Shown: positions 18,516 to 26,562 of the stretch, one piece after another
Position numbering within the stretch: position 1 is the stretch's first letter
How the letters are laid out: each line of letters starts with the position of its first letter
NCBI RefSeq assembly: GCF_005870025.1
Contig: NZ_VATA01000022.1
Location: 1 to 64,000, forward strand
DNA length: 64,000 nucleotides
Source: Poseidonocella sp. HB161398
Lineage (GTDB): Bacteria; Pseudomonadota; Alphaproteobacteria; Rhodobacterales; Rhodobacteraceae
Direction of reading: 5' to 3'
Notes under the pieces: generated by a model
The model's database searches: none
What the model was told of the DNA's origin: nothing
What the model saw: only the letters and a program-made list of their open reading frames with translations
Position numbers and translations under genes: made by a program

Positions 18516-19070
18516 TCAAGCCGCCCAGTCCCAGACCTTCGGCGGCTGGGTCCGCGCGCGGCGCCGTTCCAGCCGCCAGCGCCTCTGCCCGGGCTCGTGC
18601 ACCGGGTCGAGCGACCAGCGGCTCTCCACCCCCGGGGCGCCCCCGGCGCCCGGCGTCAGCAGCAGCCCCAGGGCCTGGCCTCCTCCCGTTTCCGCCGCCA
18701 GGTGCAGCCGTCTGACCGGCGTCATCGCCGGGGGCGCGGGCAGTTCCGCGACCACCAGCGGAGCCGCCCCGCTGCGCAGCCCCTCCTCCATGCACCACAG
18801 CAGATCCTCGGCGCGGACCGGCTCCGCGAAGATCAGCCGCCCCGGATCGGCCAGCATGCGCACGCCGTCGCAATTCAGCTGCTCCGCCTGCCAGGAGGGG
18901 CGGATCCACAGCACCGGCCCGGTCACGGCCGCCGCCACGGCCAGGGCCAGCCGCCGCCGCGCCGCGCCGCACAGCTCATGCGCCCGTCCCGGACGCAGCG
19001 ACATTTCCGCAGAGACCCGCACCAGCGCCGCAGAAGGGTGCGGATCGCGACTCAGCCCGGCCTCGATCAT
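18516..19070 (-). CDS. ImuA-like RecA-fold protein
   Basis: 184 residues. The order of blocks ([65 protein letters not shown]) follows ImuA/SulA-like proteins, which share the RecA fold but lack a canonical Walker A. In alphaproteobacteria full ImuA works with ImuB and DnaE2 in error-prone repair. Here neither partner is adjacent and the N-terminus is short, so it is a stand-alone variant whose role in mutagenesis is only inferred. No LexA box was found upstream by eye. Confidence 0.6.
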   Translation of the reverse strand: MIEAGLSRDPHPSAALVRVSAEMSLRPGRAHELCGAARRRLALAVAAAVTGPVLWIRPSWQAEQLNCDGVRMLADPGRLIFAEPVRAEDLLWCMEEGLRSGAAPLVVAELPAPPAMTPVRRLHLAAETGGGQALGLLLTPGAGGAPGVESRWSLDPVHEPGQRRWRLERRRARTQPPKVWDWAA

Positions 19071-19179
19071 GCGCCGATCCTAGCATGTTCCCCAAATGTT
19101 CCAAAGCCGGACCGGACGGGCCTTGCGCCTGCTGCATCTGCACTCTAGCCAAGGCAGGACCGCATCCGGAGATGACTAC

Positions 19180-20220
19180 ATGCAGAAGAAACAGCTTGGC
19201 CGCACCGACCTGGCCGTCACCTCGCTCTGCCTCGGCACGATGACCTGGGGCAGCCAGAACACCGAGGCAGAGGGCCATGCCCAGATCGAGATGGCGGCGG
19301 ATCGCGGCATCAACTTCATGGACACGGCCGAGATGTACCCGGTCGCCCCGGTGCTCGAGGAAACCGTCGGCGACACCGAGGCGATCATCGGCAACTGGTT
19401 CGAGAAGACCGGGCGGCGCAATGACTGGGTTCTGGCCACCAAGATCGGCGGGGCCGGCGGCAAGGCCCGCGGCGGCGCGGCGATCAGCGCCGGCGAGATC
19501 CGCCAATGCGTCGAGAACAGCCTGCGGCGGCTGAAGACCGATGTCATCGACATCTACCAGCTGCACTGGCCGAACCGCGGCTCCTACGCTTTCCGCCAGA
19601 ACTGGAGCTACGACCCCTCGGCGCAGAACCGCAACGAGACCATCGAGCACATGCAGGACGTGCTGGGCGAACTGGCAAAGCAGGTCGAGGCCGGCAAGCT
19701 GCGCTATATCGGCCTGTCGAACGAGAGCGCCTGGGGCATGTCGACCTGGTCGCGCGTCGCCGACGAGATGGGCGTGCCACGGATGGCGACGATCCAGAAC
19801 GAGTACTCGCTGCTCTACCGCGAATTCGACACCGACGCCGCCGAGGCCTCGCTGAACGAGGACATCCCGCTCCTGGCCTACTCGCCGCTGGCGACCGGGC
19901 TGCTGACCGGCAAGTACCAGGGCGGCGCCATTCCCGAAGGCAGCCGCGGCACGCGCAATCCCGGGCTCGGCGGCCGCCTGACCGACCGCGCCCTCGCCGC
20001 GGTCGAGGCCTATGCCGAGGTCGCCCGCGCCCACGGGCTGAGCCTGGTGCAGATGTCGCTGGCCTTCTGCGTCAGCCGCCCCTTCATGGGCGCCGCCATC
20101 ATCGGCGCGACCTCGACGGCGCAGCTCGAGGAGGTGCTCTCCGCTGACGGCCTGGAGCTGAGCGAGGACTGCCTGAAGGACATCGCCGCGGTCCACAAGG
20201 CGCATCCGCAGCCCTACTGA
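19180..20220 (+). CDS. Aldo/keto reductase (Tas-like)
   Basis: 346 residues. An NADPH-dependent (alpha/beta)8 barrel. The catalytic tetrad is visible: Asp in FMDTAEMYP with its Tyr, Lys in LATKIGG, His in YQLHWPNR. The insertion between strands 4 and 5 (RGSYAFRQNWSYDP) marks the Tas/YghZ-like subgroup. Substrate unknown; members reduce various aldehydes and ketones. The ATG at 19180 follows CCGGAGATG. It is divergent from the ImuA-like gene, and two C-rich hairpins lie in its 3' region. Confidence 0.92.
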   Translation: MQKKQLGRTDLAVTSLCLGTMTWGSQNTEAEGHAQIEMAADRGINFMDTAEMYPVAPVLEETVGDTEAIIGNWFEKTGRRNDWVLATKIGGAGGKARGGAAISAGEIRQCVENSLRRLKTDVIDIYQLHWPNRGSYAFRQNWSYDPSAQNRNETIEHMQDVLGELAKQVEAGKLRYIGLSNESAWGMSTWSRVADEMGVPRMATIQNEYSLLYREFDTDAAEASLNEDIPLLAYSPLATGLLTGKYQGGAIPEGSRGTRNPGLGGRLTDRALAAVEAYAEVARAHGLSLVQMSLAFCVSRPFMGAAIIGATSTAQLEEVLSADGLELSEDCLKDIAAVHKAHPQPY

Positions 20221-20313
20221 GCGCGCTCCGGCAGGGTCCCGGTCCCCGGGACACCGCCGCCCGGCCCGCCAAGGGCCGGGTTCCCGGGCGGCAGACGGTC
20301 CGGAAAGCGGGAT

Positions 20314-20342
20314 CTGCAGACGATAAGAACTGCAGACAATAA
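20314..20342. repeat. Pair of near-identical 13-bp direct repeats
   Basis: CTGCAGACGATAA (20314-20326) and CTGCAGACAATAA (20330-20342) differ at one base and start 16 bases apart. They lie just upstream of the two C-rich hairpins on the plus strand. They may be a protein-binding site or part of a promoter; nothing decides which. Confidence 0.5.
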
Positions 20343-20377
20343 AAAGCTCCGGCCGGGCCTCCCCTCCCAGCCGGAGC
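20338..20377 (-). terminator. Possible minus-strand terminator for the 83-residue membrane gene
   Basis: Read on the minus strand, the 8-bp GCTCCGGC/GCCGGAGC stem is followed by TTTTTATT, a reasonable intrinsic terminator about 90 bases after the stop at 20466. The same hairpin is the first stem of the plus-strand RNA candidate, so only one reading may be functional. Confidence 0.5.
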
Positions 20378-20434
20378 ACAGTAAAAAAGAGGCCAGCCGC
20401 ACCGCAGGGTCCTCCCCTACCCCGCAGATGCGGC
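20346..20434 (+). ncRNA. Candidate small RNA: two stem-loops with CCUCCCC loops
   Basis: Stem-loop 1 pairs GCTCCGGC (20346-20353) with GCCGGAGC (20370-20377) and its loop holds CCTCCCCTCCC. Stem-loop 2 pairs GCCGCA (20396-20401) with TGCGGC (20429-20434), has an inner GGGT/ACCC closure, and presents CCTCCCCT. C-rich anti-Shine-Dalgarno loops in tandem recall the cuckoo/CcsR small RNAs of Rhodobacteraceae, whose loop motif is CUCCUCCC. It could be its own transcript or be cleaved from the aldo/keto reductase 3' end. Confidence 0.35.
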
Positions 20435-20465
20435 CGACCGTCAATGGAGGTGCGGGGTCAGGGCG

Positions 20466-20717
20466 CTAGCCCTGCGCACTCTCCATATACTCCTGTTCCA
20501 GCCGTGCCCGGGACGCTGCGCGGCGGCCATGCATCGACGGCGTGTGCCGCAGCAGGCGCATTCGCGCGTAAAGTCCTAGCACCAGGCCGAACAGGCAGAA
20601 CACAAGTTCAAGCGGCGAAAACACCTTTTCCCCGAACAGGGCTGCGAGGATCGCAAGCCCGTAGGCCCAGAAGGCCGTGAAACCGATCACGCAGACAAAG
20701 GCCCAGAGTTTCCTCAT
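20466..20717 (-). CDS. Small two-span membrane protein, unknown function
   Basis: 83 residues. Two hydrophobic spans (about residues 5-27 and 35-52) are followed by a basic cytoplasmic-looking tail with ARMRLLRH and a Glu-rich end. An excellent Shine-Dalgarno sequence (GGGAGGAGG) precedes the ATG at 20717, supporting translation; the longer in-frame start was rejected. I recognise no family. About 190 AT-richer bases separate it from the next minus-strand gene and show no further ORF of note. Confidence 0.65.
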   Translation of the reverse strand: MRKLWAFVCVIGFTAFWAYGLAILAALFGEKVFSPLELVFCLFGLVLGLYARMRLLRHTPSMHGRRAASRARLEQEYMESAQG

Positions 20718-20907
20718 CGTTCCTCCTCCCGGCGATGCCCGCAAGTTGCTGCAAAGCAGCGAAAATTTGTTTCATGCCGGTGGCATCTTGCCGCAGAGAA
20801 CCCTAACCCGACTCAGGGGTGATACGTCAAGCGCCTATCCACTGAGCACCTCCCCGCTGCGGATGTTTTTACATACGATTTCACATTTTGCCACAGAAAT
20901 TTTTGCT

Positions 20908-21198
20908 TCACTCGGTCCACCAGCCGCGGGCATGATGCGTGCCGACGATGACCGCGAAAGACAGCCAGTAGAACAGGAAATAGATATTCGCCGTCTTGAG
21001 GAACTTCAGCGAGGCCTTGGCGACATTGTCGGTTTCCGCGCGTTCCCTCAGCGCCGCCTTGTAGCCGGCGAGGCCGCCCTCCGCCTTGAGGATATGCGAA
21101 TAGACCAGGGCCCGCCAGTAGAGCACGAAGACCAACGGAAACCCCAGGACCAGCGAGATGTAGCCCAACGCATAGTACCGGTCGATATCCTGGACCAT
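20908..21198 (-). CDS. Small two-span membrane protein, unknown function
   Basis: 96 residues. Two hydrophobic spans (about 10-30 and 70-88) flank a charged segment of about 35 residues (YKAALRERAETDN). It ends in GWWTE. ATG at 21198 is the only sensible start. No family recognised. It may form a small membrane-protein group with the 83-residue gene downstream, but the 190-base gap argues for separate transcripts. Confidence 0.65.
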   Translation of the reverse strand: MVQDIDRYYALGYISLVLGFPLVFVLYWRALVYSHILKAEGGLAGYKAALRERAETDNVAKASLKFLKTANIYFLFYWLSFAVIVGTHHARGWWTE

Positions 21199-21297
21199 CC
21201 CCGCCCTGTTCCTGCCAGCGCCGACAGCCGGCGCCGCGGAATGCTAGCGGAGATGTCTTTCGTCTTGGTCAACGCCAGCGGCGCCAACCCGCAGGGG

Positions 21298-21630
21298 CTA
21301 CATCAGGTCGTCTTCGGCATCGGCCGAGGAGATGCCCATCGCCTCCAGCCCGTCCTCGAGATAGCCCGATAGCTGCGGCATGCCGGACAGGTAGTCGGCC
21401 GTCGGCACCCGCGCCTCTTCGCGCGCGGTCTGCACCGCCTCGTCCCATTCGTCCGGCGTGAAGCTTTCCCGGCCGATCCAGGCGAGCGCGACCAGCATCA
21501 GAGCCTCGTCCTCGTTCAGCCCGGCGATGAATGAGGACAGCTCCGCCCGGGCTGTCGAGTCTCCGCTGTCTTCGGCCTCCCGCGCCAGCAGGATCACCTG
21601 CGCCGCGATGTCGGCATGGATTTCGGGCAT
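21298..21630 (-). CDS. DUF3775 domain protein
   Basis: 110 residues, acidic. FIAGLNEDEALMLVALAWIGRE followed by DEWDEAVQTAREE is the DUF3775 core; function is unknown in the family. ATG at 21630 is preceded on the minus strand by GGAGGCAGAAAA, a good ribosome-binding site. The last residues EDDLM are typical of an acidic C-terminal tail. Single gene between unrelated neighbours. Confidence 0.8.
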   Translation of the reverse strand: MPEIHADIAAQVILLAREAEDSGDSTARAELSSFIAGLNEDEALMLVALAWIGRESFTPDEWDEAVQTAREEARVPTADYLSGMPQLSGYLEDGLEAMGISSADAEDDLM

Positions 21631-21733
21631 TTTTCTGCCTCCTTGGTGAGTCACAGCATCACGATTGCCGAATCTCGGACCGAAGGAAAGGACATAGATC
21701 AGATCGCGCGGAGCCTGCGGAGAAGGCTCCGGC

Positions 21734-22477
21734 TCAGCCCCCGCGCGGCGCGAAGAGCCGGACATAGAGCGCGTCGGGCAGCACCCGGCCGAGCTTGAAC
21801 AGAAGGCCGAAGCCGCGCGGGAAATCGCGGCGGAACCGGCGGGACTTCATGTGGCGCAGCACGATCTCCGCGGCCTTCTCCGGCTCCATGATGAAGGGCA
21901 TGGCGAAGCTGTTCTTGTCGGTCAGCCGGGTGCGGATGAAGCCGGGATTGGCCAGCTGCACCCGCACGCCGCTGCCGCGCAGGTCGCAGGCCAGGCACTC
22001 GGCCAGCGACATGATCCCGGCCTTGGAGGCGGTATAGCCGATCGAGCCCGGCAGGCCGCGATAGCCGGTCAGCGATCCGGTCAGCAGCACATGGCCGCGG
22101 CCGCGCGCCACCATCGCGGGCAGCACCCGGCCCAGCACCCTGAGCGCGCCGGTGAAATTGACGTCGGCCATCGTCTCGGCCTCCTCCGCCTGCCACTCCG
22201 CCGCCGCCATCGGCCAGTAGACCCCGGCGGCAAAGACCAGCCCGTCGATCTGGCCCGCCGCCTCTGCCGCCGCCGCGACCGAGGCCGGATCGGCGACATC
22301 CACCGGCACGGCCCGCGCCGGACCCGGCATCGCCGCCGCGGCCTCTTCCAGCCGCGCGCCATTGCGCGCGCTCAGCACCAGCTCCGCGCCCTCGTCCGAC
22401 AGCGCCCTGGCCAGCGCCAGGCCGAACCCCTCGGAGGCGCCGACCACCCAGTAGCGCTGCCCCGCAAACCCGCTCAT
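21734..22477 (-). CDS. Short-chain dehydrogenase/reductase in RpoE-linked operon
   Basis: 247 residues. Classical SDR: NAD(P) loop VVGASEGFGLAL, active-site Ser in LLTGSLTGYRG and the YTASK catalytic pair. The C-terminal extension with RRFRRDFPRGFGLLFKL is typical of SDRs that accompany DUF1365/DUF3833 genes. It is the last of four minus-strand genes starting at 25125, 22 bases after the DUF3833 stop. In relatives this operon belongs to the singlet-oxygen response under RpoE; the substrate is unknown but a lipid is likely. Confidence 0.9.
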   Translation of the reverse strand: MSGFAGQRYWVVGASEGFGLALARALSDEGAELVLSARNGARLEEAAAAMPGPARAVPVDVADPASVAAAAEAAGQIDGLVFAAGVYWPMAAAEWQAEEAETMADVNFTGALRVLGRVLPAMVARGRGHVLLTGSLTGYRGLPGSIGYTASKAGIMSLAECLACDLRGSGVRVQLANPGFIRTRLTDKNSFAMPFIMEPEKAAEIVLRHMKSRRFRRDFPRGFGLLFKLGRVLPDALYVRLFAPRGG

Positions 22478-22499
22478 TTCCGTTCTCCCGCCGCCCGTC

Positions 22500-23084
22500 T
22501 CAGGCGGTCATTCCGGGGGCCGCGGCGCTGACCGCCGGGCGCATCACCGCCACCAGCTCGGCGACCTTGATGCCGAACTTGCGGAACTGGCTGCGGTTCA
22601 CCACCGCCCCGTTCTCCATCACGTACATCCAGTCGGTCACGTCGAGCACATGGCCGCCGGAGCTCTCGGGCAGGCGCAGCCGGTAGCGCAGGCTGAGGCT
22701 CGGCCCGCTCTGCCGCCCATGGCCAATGCCGACCACGTCCGGCGCCTCGGCCTGCACGCGGCCGTCTTCGTCAACGCTCAGCGTCCACACCCGCTCCTGC
22801 CGCGTGCCGCTGTCATAACGGAAGGACTCGCGCATCGTTCCCCGCGCGCCGTCCCATTCCACCACCATCCGCGCCACGAAGCGCGCCGCCACGCGGCCGA
22901 AGGGGCCGTAGATCACGCCCTCGCAGTCGAGCGGCCCGTCGAGATGGCGCACCAGATCGAAGGCCGGCGCCTGCCCGGCATAGTCGGACGGGCGCTGCGC
23001 CCGGAAAGAGGCCAGCCGCCCGGCCAGCGCCGCCACCAGCATCGCGGCCAGCAGGCCGCCGAGAAATCCCGCAAGAAGGCTCAC
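22500..23084 (-). CDS. DUF3833 family protein
   Basis: 194 residues. One N-terminal membrane segment (about residues 2-20), then the DUF3833 domain (GPLDCEGVIYGPFGRVAARF, ESFRYDSGTRQERVW, DVTDWMYVMENGAVVNRS). Family members are usually lipoproteins; here there is no lipobox cysteine, so it should be a simple membrane anchor. The GTG start overlaps the DUF1365 stop (GTGA). Role unknown, but the domain travels with DUF1365 and lipid-modifying genes. Confidence 0.85.
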   Translation of the reverse strand: MSLLAGFLGGLLAAMLVAALAGRLASFRAQRPSDYAGQAPAFDLVRHLDGPLDCEGVIYGPFGRVAARFVARMVVEWDGARGTMRESFRYDSGTRQERVWTLSVDEDGRVQAEAPDVVGIGHGRQSGPSLSLRYRLRLPESSGGHVLDVTDWMYVMENGAVVNRSQFRKFGIKVAELVAVMRPAVSAAAPGMTA

Positions 23085-23836
23085 CGGCTGACCTCCTCTG
23101 CCGGGGGCGCTGGACGGACATGCCAGCCCGCGCCCTTCAGGCGCAGCTTCAGCGCCTGCCAGTAGATCAGCCCCAGCACCCGGCGCGAGCCGAAGGGCCG
23201 GCGCAGGCACATGCCGAGGATGCCCAGCGACCGGAGCGGCGCCCGCCGTCCCGTCAGCGTCGCAAAGAGCCGCCCCGCCTCCGAGCGGTGGTCGATCCAG
23301 ATGCCGATCCGGTCGGGCCGGATGTCGAAGCGGAAGACATAGCCGCCATCGACCGGCAGGAAGGGCGAGACATGGAAGATCTTCCGCGCCTCCAGCCGGT
23401 CGGCGGGGCCGATCTCGCGCTGGTCGGGATGATGCAGCAGGTAGGAATGCCGGTCGCCATAGGTGTTCGACACCTCGGCCACCACCGCGCGCAGCCCGCC
23501 CGCCCGGTCATGGCAGAGCCAGAAGCTGACCGGGTTGAAGACATGGCCCAGCACCCGCGGCTGGGCGACGAGAAGGATCTGCCCGTCGCAGGCCTCGAGC
23601 CCGTGCGCCGCCAGCACCTCGCGCATCCAGGCGGCGCCGCGGCCCTGGCCCGGCGCGCCGCCATGGTCGCGGTCCTGCAGCGCCGCCAGATTGGCGCGGT
23701 TGCGCGAGAAAAGCAGCGGCCCGCGGCTCTCTTCCGGATCGCAGATCACGTAGTCGACACTGTAGCGGAAGGCGTTCTGCACATCCGCCTCGCGGGCATG
23801 GACGGTCTCGCCCCTCAGATGCTCGACCCGGCTCAT
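23081..23836 (-). CDS. DUF1365 family protein
   Basis: 251 residues. Key blocks are HLRGETVHAR near the start, LLVAQPRVLGHVFNPVSFW and VAEVSNTYGDRHSYLLH, all diagnostic for DUF1365, which is almost always found next to an FAD-dependent oxidoreductase and often a cyclopropane-fatty-acid synthase-like methyltransferase. Its chemistry is unknown. Coupled upstream by ATGA to the oxidoreductase and downstream by GTGA to DUF3833. Confidence 0.9.
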   Translation of the reverse strand: MSRVEHLRGETVHAREADVQNAFRYSVDYVICDPEESRGPLLFSRNRANLAALQDRDHGGAPGQGRGAAWMREVLAAHGLEACDGQILLVAQPRVLGHVFNPVSFWLCHDRAGGLRAVVAEVSNTYGDRHSYLLHHPDQREIGPADRLEARKIFHVSPFLPVDGGYVFRFDIRPDRIGIWIDHRSEAGRLFATLTGRRAPLRSLGILGMCLRRPFGSRRVLGLIYWQALKLRLKGAGWHVRPAPPAEEVSR

Positions 23837-25125
23837 GCCACCGCCCTTTCGCGGCCCGCCGCCGAAATCCCCTCAGCCGCGGCCAGCCCGGCGGAAAGCC
23901 CGTCCTCGTGGAAGCCGCTGCCCATCCAGGCACCCGCGAACCAGGTGCCGCGCCGCCCGCTGATCTTCCGCACCGCCTCCTGCGCGCGCAGCGTCTGCGT
24001 CGTGTAGACCGGATGGCGGAAGGTCGTGCGCGTGTGGATCTTCGCCGGGTCGATCGCGCGGGTGCTGTTGAGGCTGACGAAAAGCGGATCGTCCATCGGG
24101 ATCGGCTGCAGCGAATTCATCCAGTAGGTCAGGCCGATCGGACCGCCCGGCCCGCCCGCCTCCTCGCTATAGACCCAGGAGGCCCAGGCCCGGCGCCGCC
24201 GCGGCATCATCGCCGTGTCGGAATGCAGCACCACCTCGTTCGGCTGGTAGTCGATGCGGCCGACCGAGGTCAGCTCCTCCTCCGCCGGATCGGCGATCAT
24301 GCGGATCGTGTCATCGGCATGGGTGGCGAAGACCACCTCGTCAAAGCGCTCCCAGTCGCCGCCCTGTGCCTTGATCCGGACGCCGCCCGCGTCGCGCAGC
24401 ACCGCATCGACCTGCGCGCGGGTGCGGATGCGGACATTGCGGGCGCGCAGCATGCGCTCCATCCGCTCCAGGTATTCGCGCGAACCGCCCCGCACGGTGT
24501 ACCACTGGTGCTGGCCGGTGACGCTCAGGAGATTGTGGTTGGCGAAGAAGCGCACCATCGCCGCGGCGGGGAAATCCAGCACGTCGGAAACCGGCGTCGA
24601 CCAGATCGCCCCCGAGAAGGGCAGCAGGTAGTGGTCGCGGAACCCCTCCGAGGTGCCCAGGCGCTCCAGCATCTGGCGCACGGTCAGGCTGTCATCGCCG
24701 GCATAGTCCGCCGCATGCGCGTTGAAATGCAGGATGTCGCGCAGCATCCGCCAGAAGGCCGGGCGCGCCAGGTTGCGCTTCTGCGCGAAGAGCGTGCGGA
24801 AATCGTTCAGCGCGTATTCCAGCCTGCCGCCCCCGGCGGAGACGCCGAAGCTCATTTGCGCGGGCGCCACCGGCACGTCGAGCTCGGCGAAGAGCCGGGT
24901 CAGCCGCGGGTAGTTCGCCCGGTTGAAGACGATGAAGCCGATATCGACCGGCTGGTCGCCGCGCTTGCCCGCCATCACCGTGCAGGCATGCCCGCCGATC
25001 CGCGGCGCCGCCTCGAACAGCGTGACCTGGTGCCAGGGCGACAGGCCCCAGGCTGCGCCCAGCCCCGATATCCCGCCGCCGATCACTGCCACGCGCCGCG
25101 CCGCGCTGCCTGCCTGTGCTTCCAT
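23833..25125 (-). CDS. FAD-dependent amine-oxidase-like oxidoreductase, UfaD candidate
   Basis: 430 residues. N-terminal FAD loop VIGGGISGLGAAWGL and RIGGHACTV, with the amine-oxidase/phytoene-desaturase fold; the C-terminus has WFAGAWMGSGFHEDGLSAG, the second FAD contact. In Rhodobacter sphaeroides the equivalent gene of the RpoE-controlled operon encodes, as I recall, a fatty-acid desaturase step toward furan fatty acids (UfaD); I infer the same here. First gene of the operon, with AGGAGGTC-like SD (GGAGGT) and an RpoE-type promoter just upstream, divergent from rpoE. Confidence 0.82.
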   Translation of the reverse strand: MEAQAGSAARRVAVIGGGISGLGAAWGLSPWHQVTLFEAAPRIGGHACTVMAGKRGDQPVDIGFIVFNRANYPRLTRLFAELDVPVAPAQMSFGVSAGGGRLEYALNDFRTLFAQKRNLARPAFWRMLRDILHFNAHAADYAGDDSLTVRQMLERLGTSEGFRDHYLLPFSGAIWSTPVSDVLDFPAAAMVRFFANHNLLSVTGQHQWYTVRGGSREYLERMERMLRARNVRIRTRAQVDAVLRDAGGVRIKAQGGDWERFDEVVFATHADDTIRMIADPAEEELTSVGRIDYQPNEVVLHSDTAMMPRRRRAWASWVYSEEAGGPGGPIGLTYWMNSLQPIPMDDPLFVSLNSTRAIDPAKIHTRTTFRHPVYTTQTLRAQEAVRKISGRRGTWFAGAWMGSGFHEDGLSAGLAAAEGISAAGRERAVA

Positions 25126-25154
25126 ACCCTAGACCTCCGCCTTGTTCACTCTAG

Positions 25155-25183
25155 CTCTACGCACAGGCCGCTGCCGCGGATCA
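25155..25183 (-). promoter_or_regulatory. RpoE-type promoter driving the oxidoreductase operon
   Basis: On the minus strand TGATCC (25183-25178) is followed after exactly 18 bases by TAGAG (25159-25155). The Rhodobacter RpoE (ECF11) consensus is TGATCC-N18-TAAGA, so the -35 is perfect and the -10 partial. The start site would fall about 22 bases before the ATG at 25125. I found no equally good element on the plus strand for rpoE itself. Confidence 0.65.
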
Positions 25184-25314
25184 CAAATTTCCGACCAGGC
25201 ACGCTCGCGGCGCCTATCCGCCAGACCCGGAGAACTGACGCTTTGCAGGACCTGAGCCAATCGCCTAAGCTCGTGGAACCAGGACCAGACGGACCCCCGA
25301 GGCAGGCCCTAGCC

Positions 25315-25866
25315 GTGACCCTTGCCCCTTCCACAGAAGAGCGCTGGCTGGCGCTGATCGCGCGCATCCGCAGCCGCGACCAGGAGGCCTTCGCCGAGCT
25401 CTTCCGCCATTTCGCCCCGCGGGTGAAGGGCATGCTGATGAAGGCCGGCAGCGACGCGGCCACCGCCGAGGAATGCGCGCAGGAGGTCATGGCCACGGTC
25501 TGGAACAAGGCGGCGCAGTTCGATCCGGCCCGCGCCAGCCTGGCCACCTGGATCTACACGATCGCGCGCAACAGGCGCATCGACATGGCCCGCCGCGCCG
25601 CCCGCCCCGAGCCCGAGGATCTGCCCTGGGGCCCCGAGGCAGAGCCCGACCAGGCCGATGCGCTGGCCTTCCAGCAGGAAAGCCGCGCCCTGGCCGATGC
25701 CGTCCGCCGCCTGCCCGATCCGCAGCGCAAGCTGGTCGAGCAGGCCTATTTCGGCGAGATGAGCCACACGGAAATCGCGGAAGTGACCGGTCTGCCCCTT
25801 GGCACGATCAAATCGCGGATTAGATTGGCGCTCGATCGCCTGAGACGGGAGATGACCAGGCCGTGA
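25315..25866 (+). CDS. rpoE: ECF sigma factor RpoE (ChrR-partnered, ECF11)
   Basis: 183 residues from GTG 25315. Region 2 is clear (EAFAELFRHFAPRVKG, AEECAQEVMATVWNKA, TWIYTIARNRRIDMAR) and region 4 (LVEQAYFGEMSHTEIA, LPLGTIKSRIRLALDRLR). It is the singlet-oxygen/organic-peroxide sigma factor of this group, held inactive by ChrR encoded next. Upstream in-frame starts (GTG 25273, TTG 25243) are possible but would give a long non-conserved tail. The stop overlaps chrR (GTGA). Divergent target operon lies immediately upstream. Confidence 0.9.
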   Translation: MTLAPSTEERWLALIARIRSRDQEAFAELFRHFAPRVKGMLMKAGSDAATAEECAQEVMATVWNKAAQFDPARASLATWIYTIARNRRIDMARRAARPEPEDLPWGPEAEPDQADALAFQQESRALADAVRRLPDPQRKLVEQAYFGEMSHTEIAEVTGLPLGTIKSRIRLALDRLRREMTRP

Positions 25867-26510
25867 CGCATGACGTGACCCATACCCTGCCCGACGAGCT
25901 GCTGCTCGCCTATGGCACCGGCGCCCTGCCCGAGGTGTTCGACCTGGTGGTGGCAACGCATGTCTCGCTTTGCGACGACAGCCGCGCGCGGCTGGAAAGC
26001 TTCGATGCCGTGGGCGGCGCCCTCCTTGAGGATACCGCGCCGATGGCAATGGACGAGGGCAGTCTCGCCGCCTGCATGGCGCGGATCTCGGACAGCCCCG
26101 CCGCGGCGCAGCGCCCGGCGCGCAGGCCCGGCATCTTCCCGGAACCGTTGAGAAAAGCGGTGGGCGGAGATCTCGACAAGGTGGCCTGGCGGCCGATCGG
26201 CATGGGCGCACGGCAGGCGATCCTGCAGGACACGCGCGGCGCCTCGGTCCGGCTGCTGAGCATCCCGCCCGGTGCCGCCATGCCTGATCACGGCCATCGC
26301 GGGCTGGAACTGACGCTGGTGCTTCAGGGCGCGTTCGAGGACGAGTTCGGCACCTACCGCCGCGGCGATGTCGAGATTGCCGACGAGGAAATCGACCACA
26401 TGCCCCGCGTCCTCGGCGACGAGACCTGCATCTGTCTGGCGGCCACCTCGGACCGGCTGCGCTTCCACAGCCTGCTGCCGCGGCTGGCCCAGCCCTTCCT
26501 GAGGATCTGA
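25863..26510 (+). CDS. chrR: Anti-sigma factor ChrR with atypical zinc site
   Basis: 215 residues. The N-terminal ZAS-type domain binds RpoE; the C-terminal cupin senses singlet oxygen. The cupin zinc ligands are intact (H143, H145 and E149 in PDHGHRGLE, H179 in EIDHMP) and CICLAAT keeps both cysteines. In the N-terminal site the family has His, His and a CxxC; here H7 and H33 are present but the pair reads C37-D-D-S40, so the second cysteine is serine. AGC differs from TGC by one base. The GTG start overlaps the rpoE stop, so the two are co-translated. Confidence 0.92.
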   Translation: MTHDVTHTLPDELLLAYGTGALPEVFDLVVATHVSLCDDSRARLESFDAVGGALLEDTAPMAMDEGSLAACMARISDSPAAAQRPARRPGIFPEPLRKAVGGDLDKVAWRPIGMGARQAILQDTRGASVRLLSIPPGAAMPDHGHRGLELTLVLQGAFEDEFGTYRRGDVEIADEEIDHMPRVLGDETCICLAATSDRLRFHSLLPRLAQPFLRI

Positions 26511-26562
26511 GCCGCCGCCGGAGCGGAGTTGCGGACCGGCCGCAAGGCCGGCCCGCGCTGGA

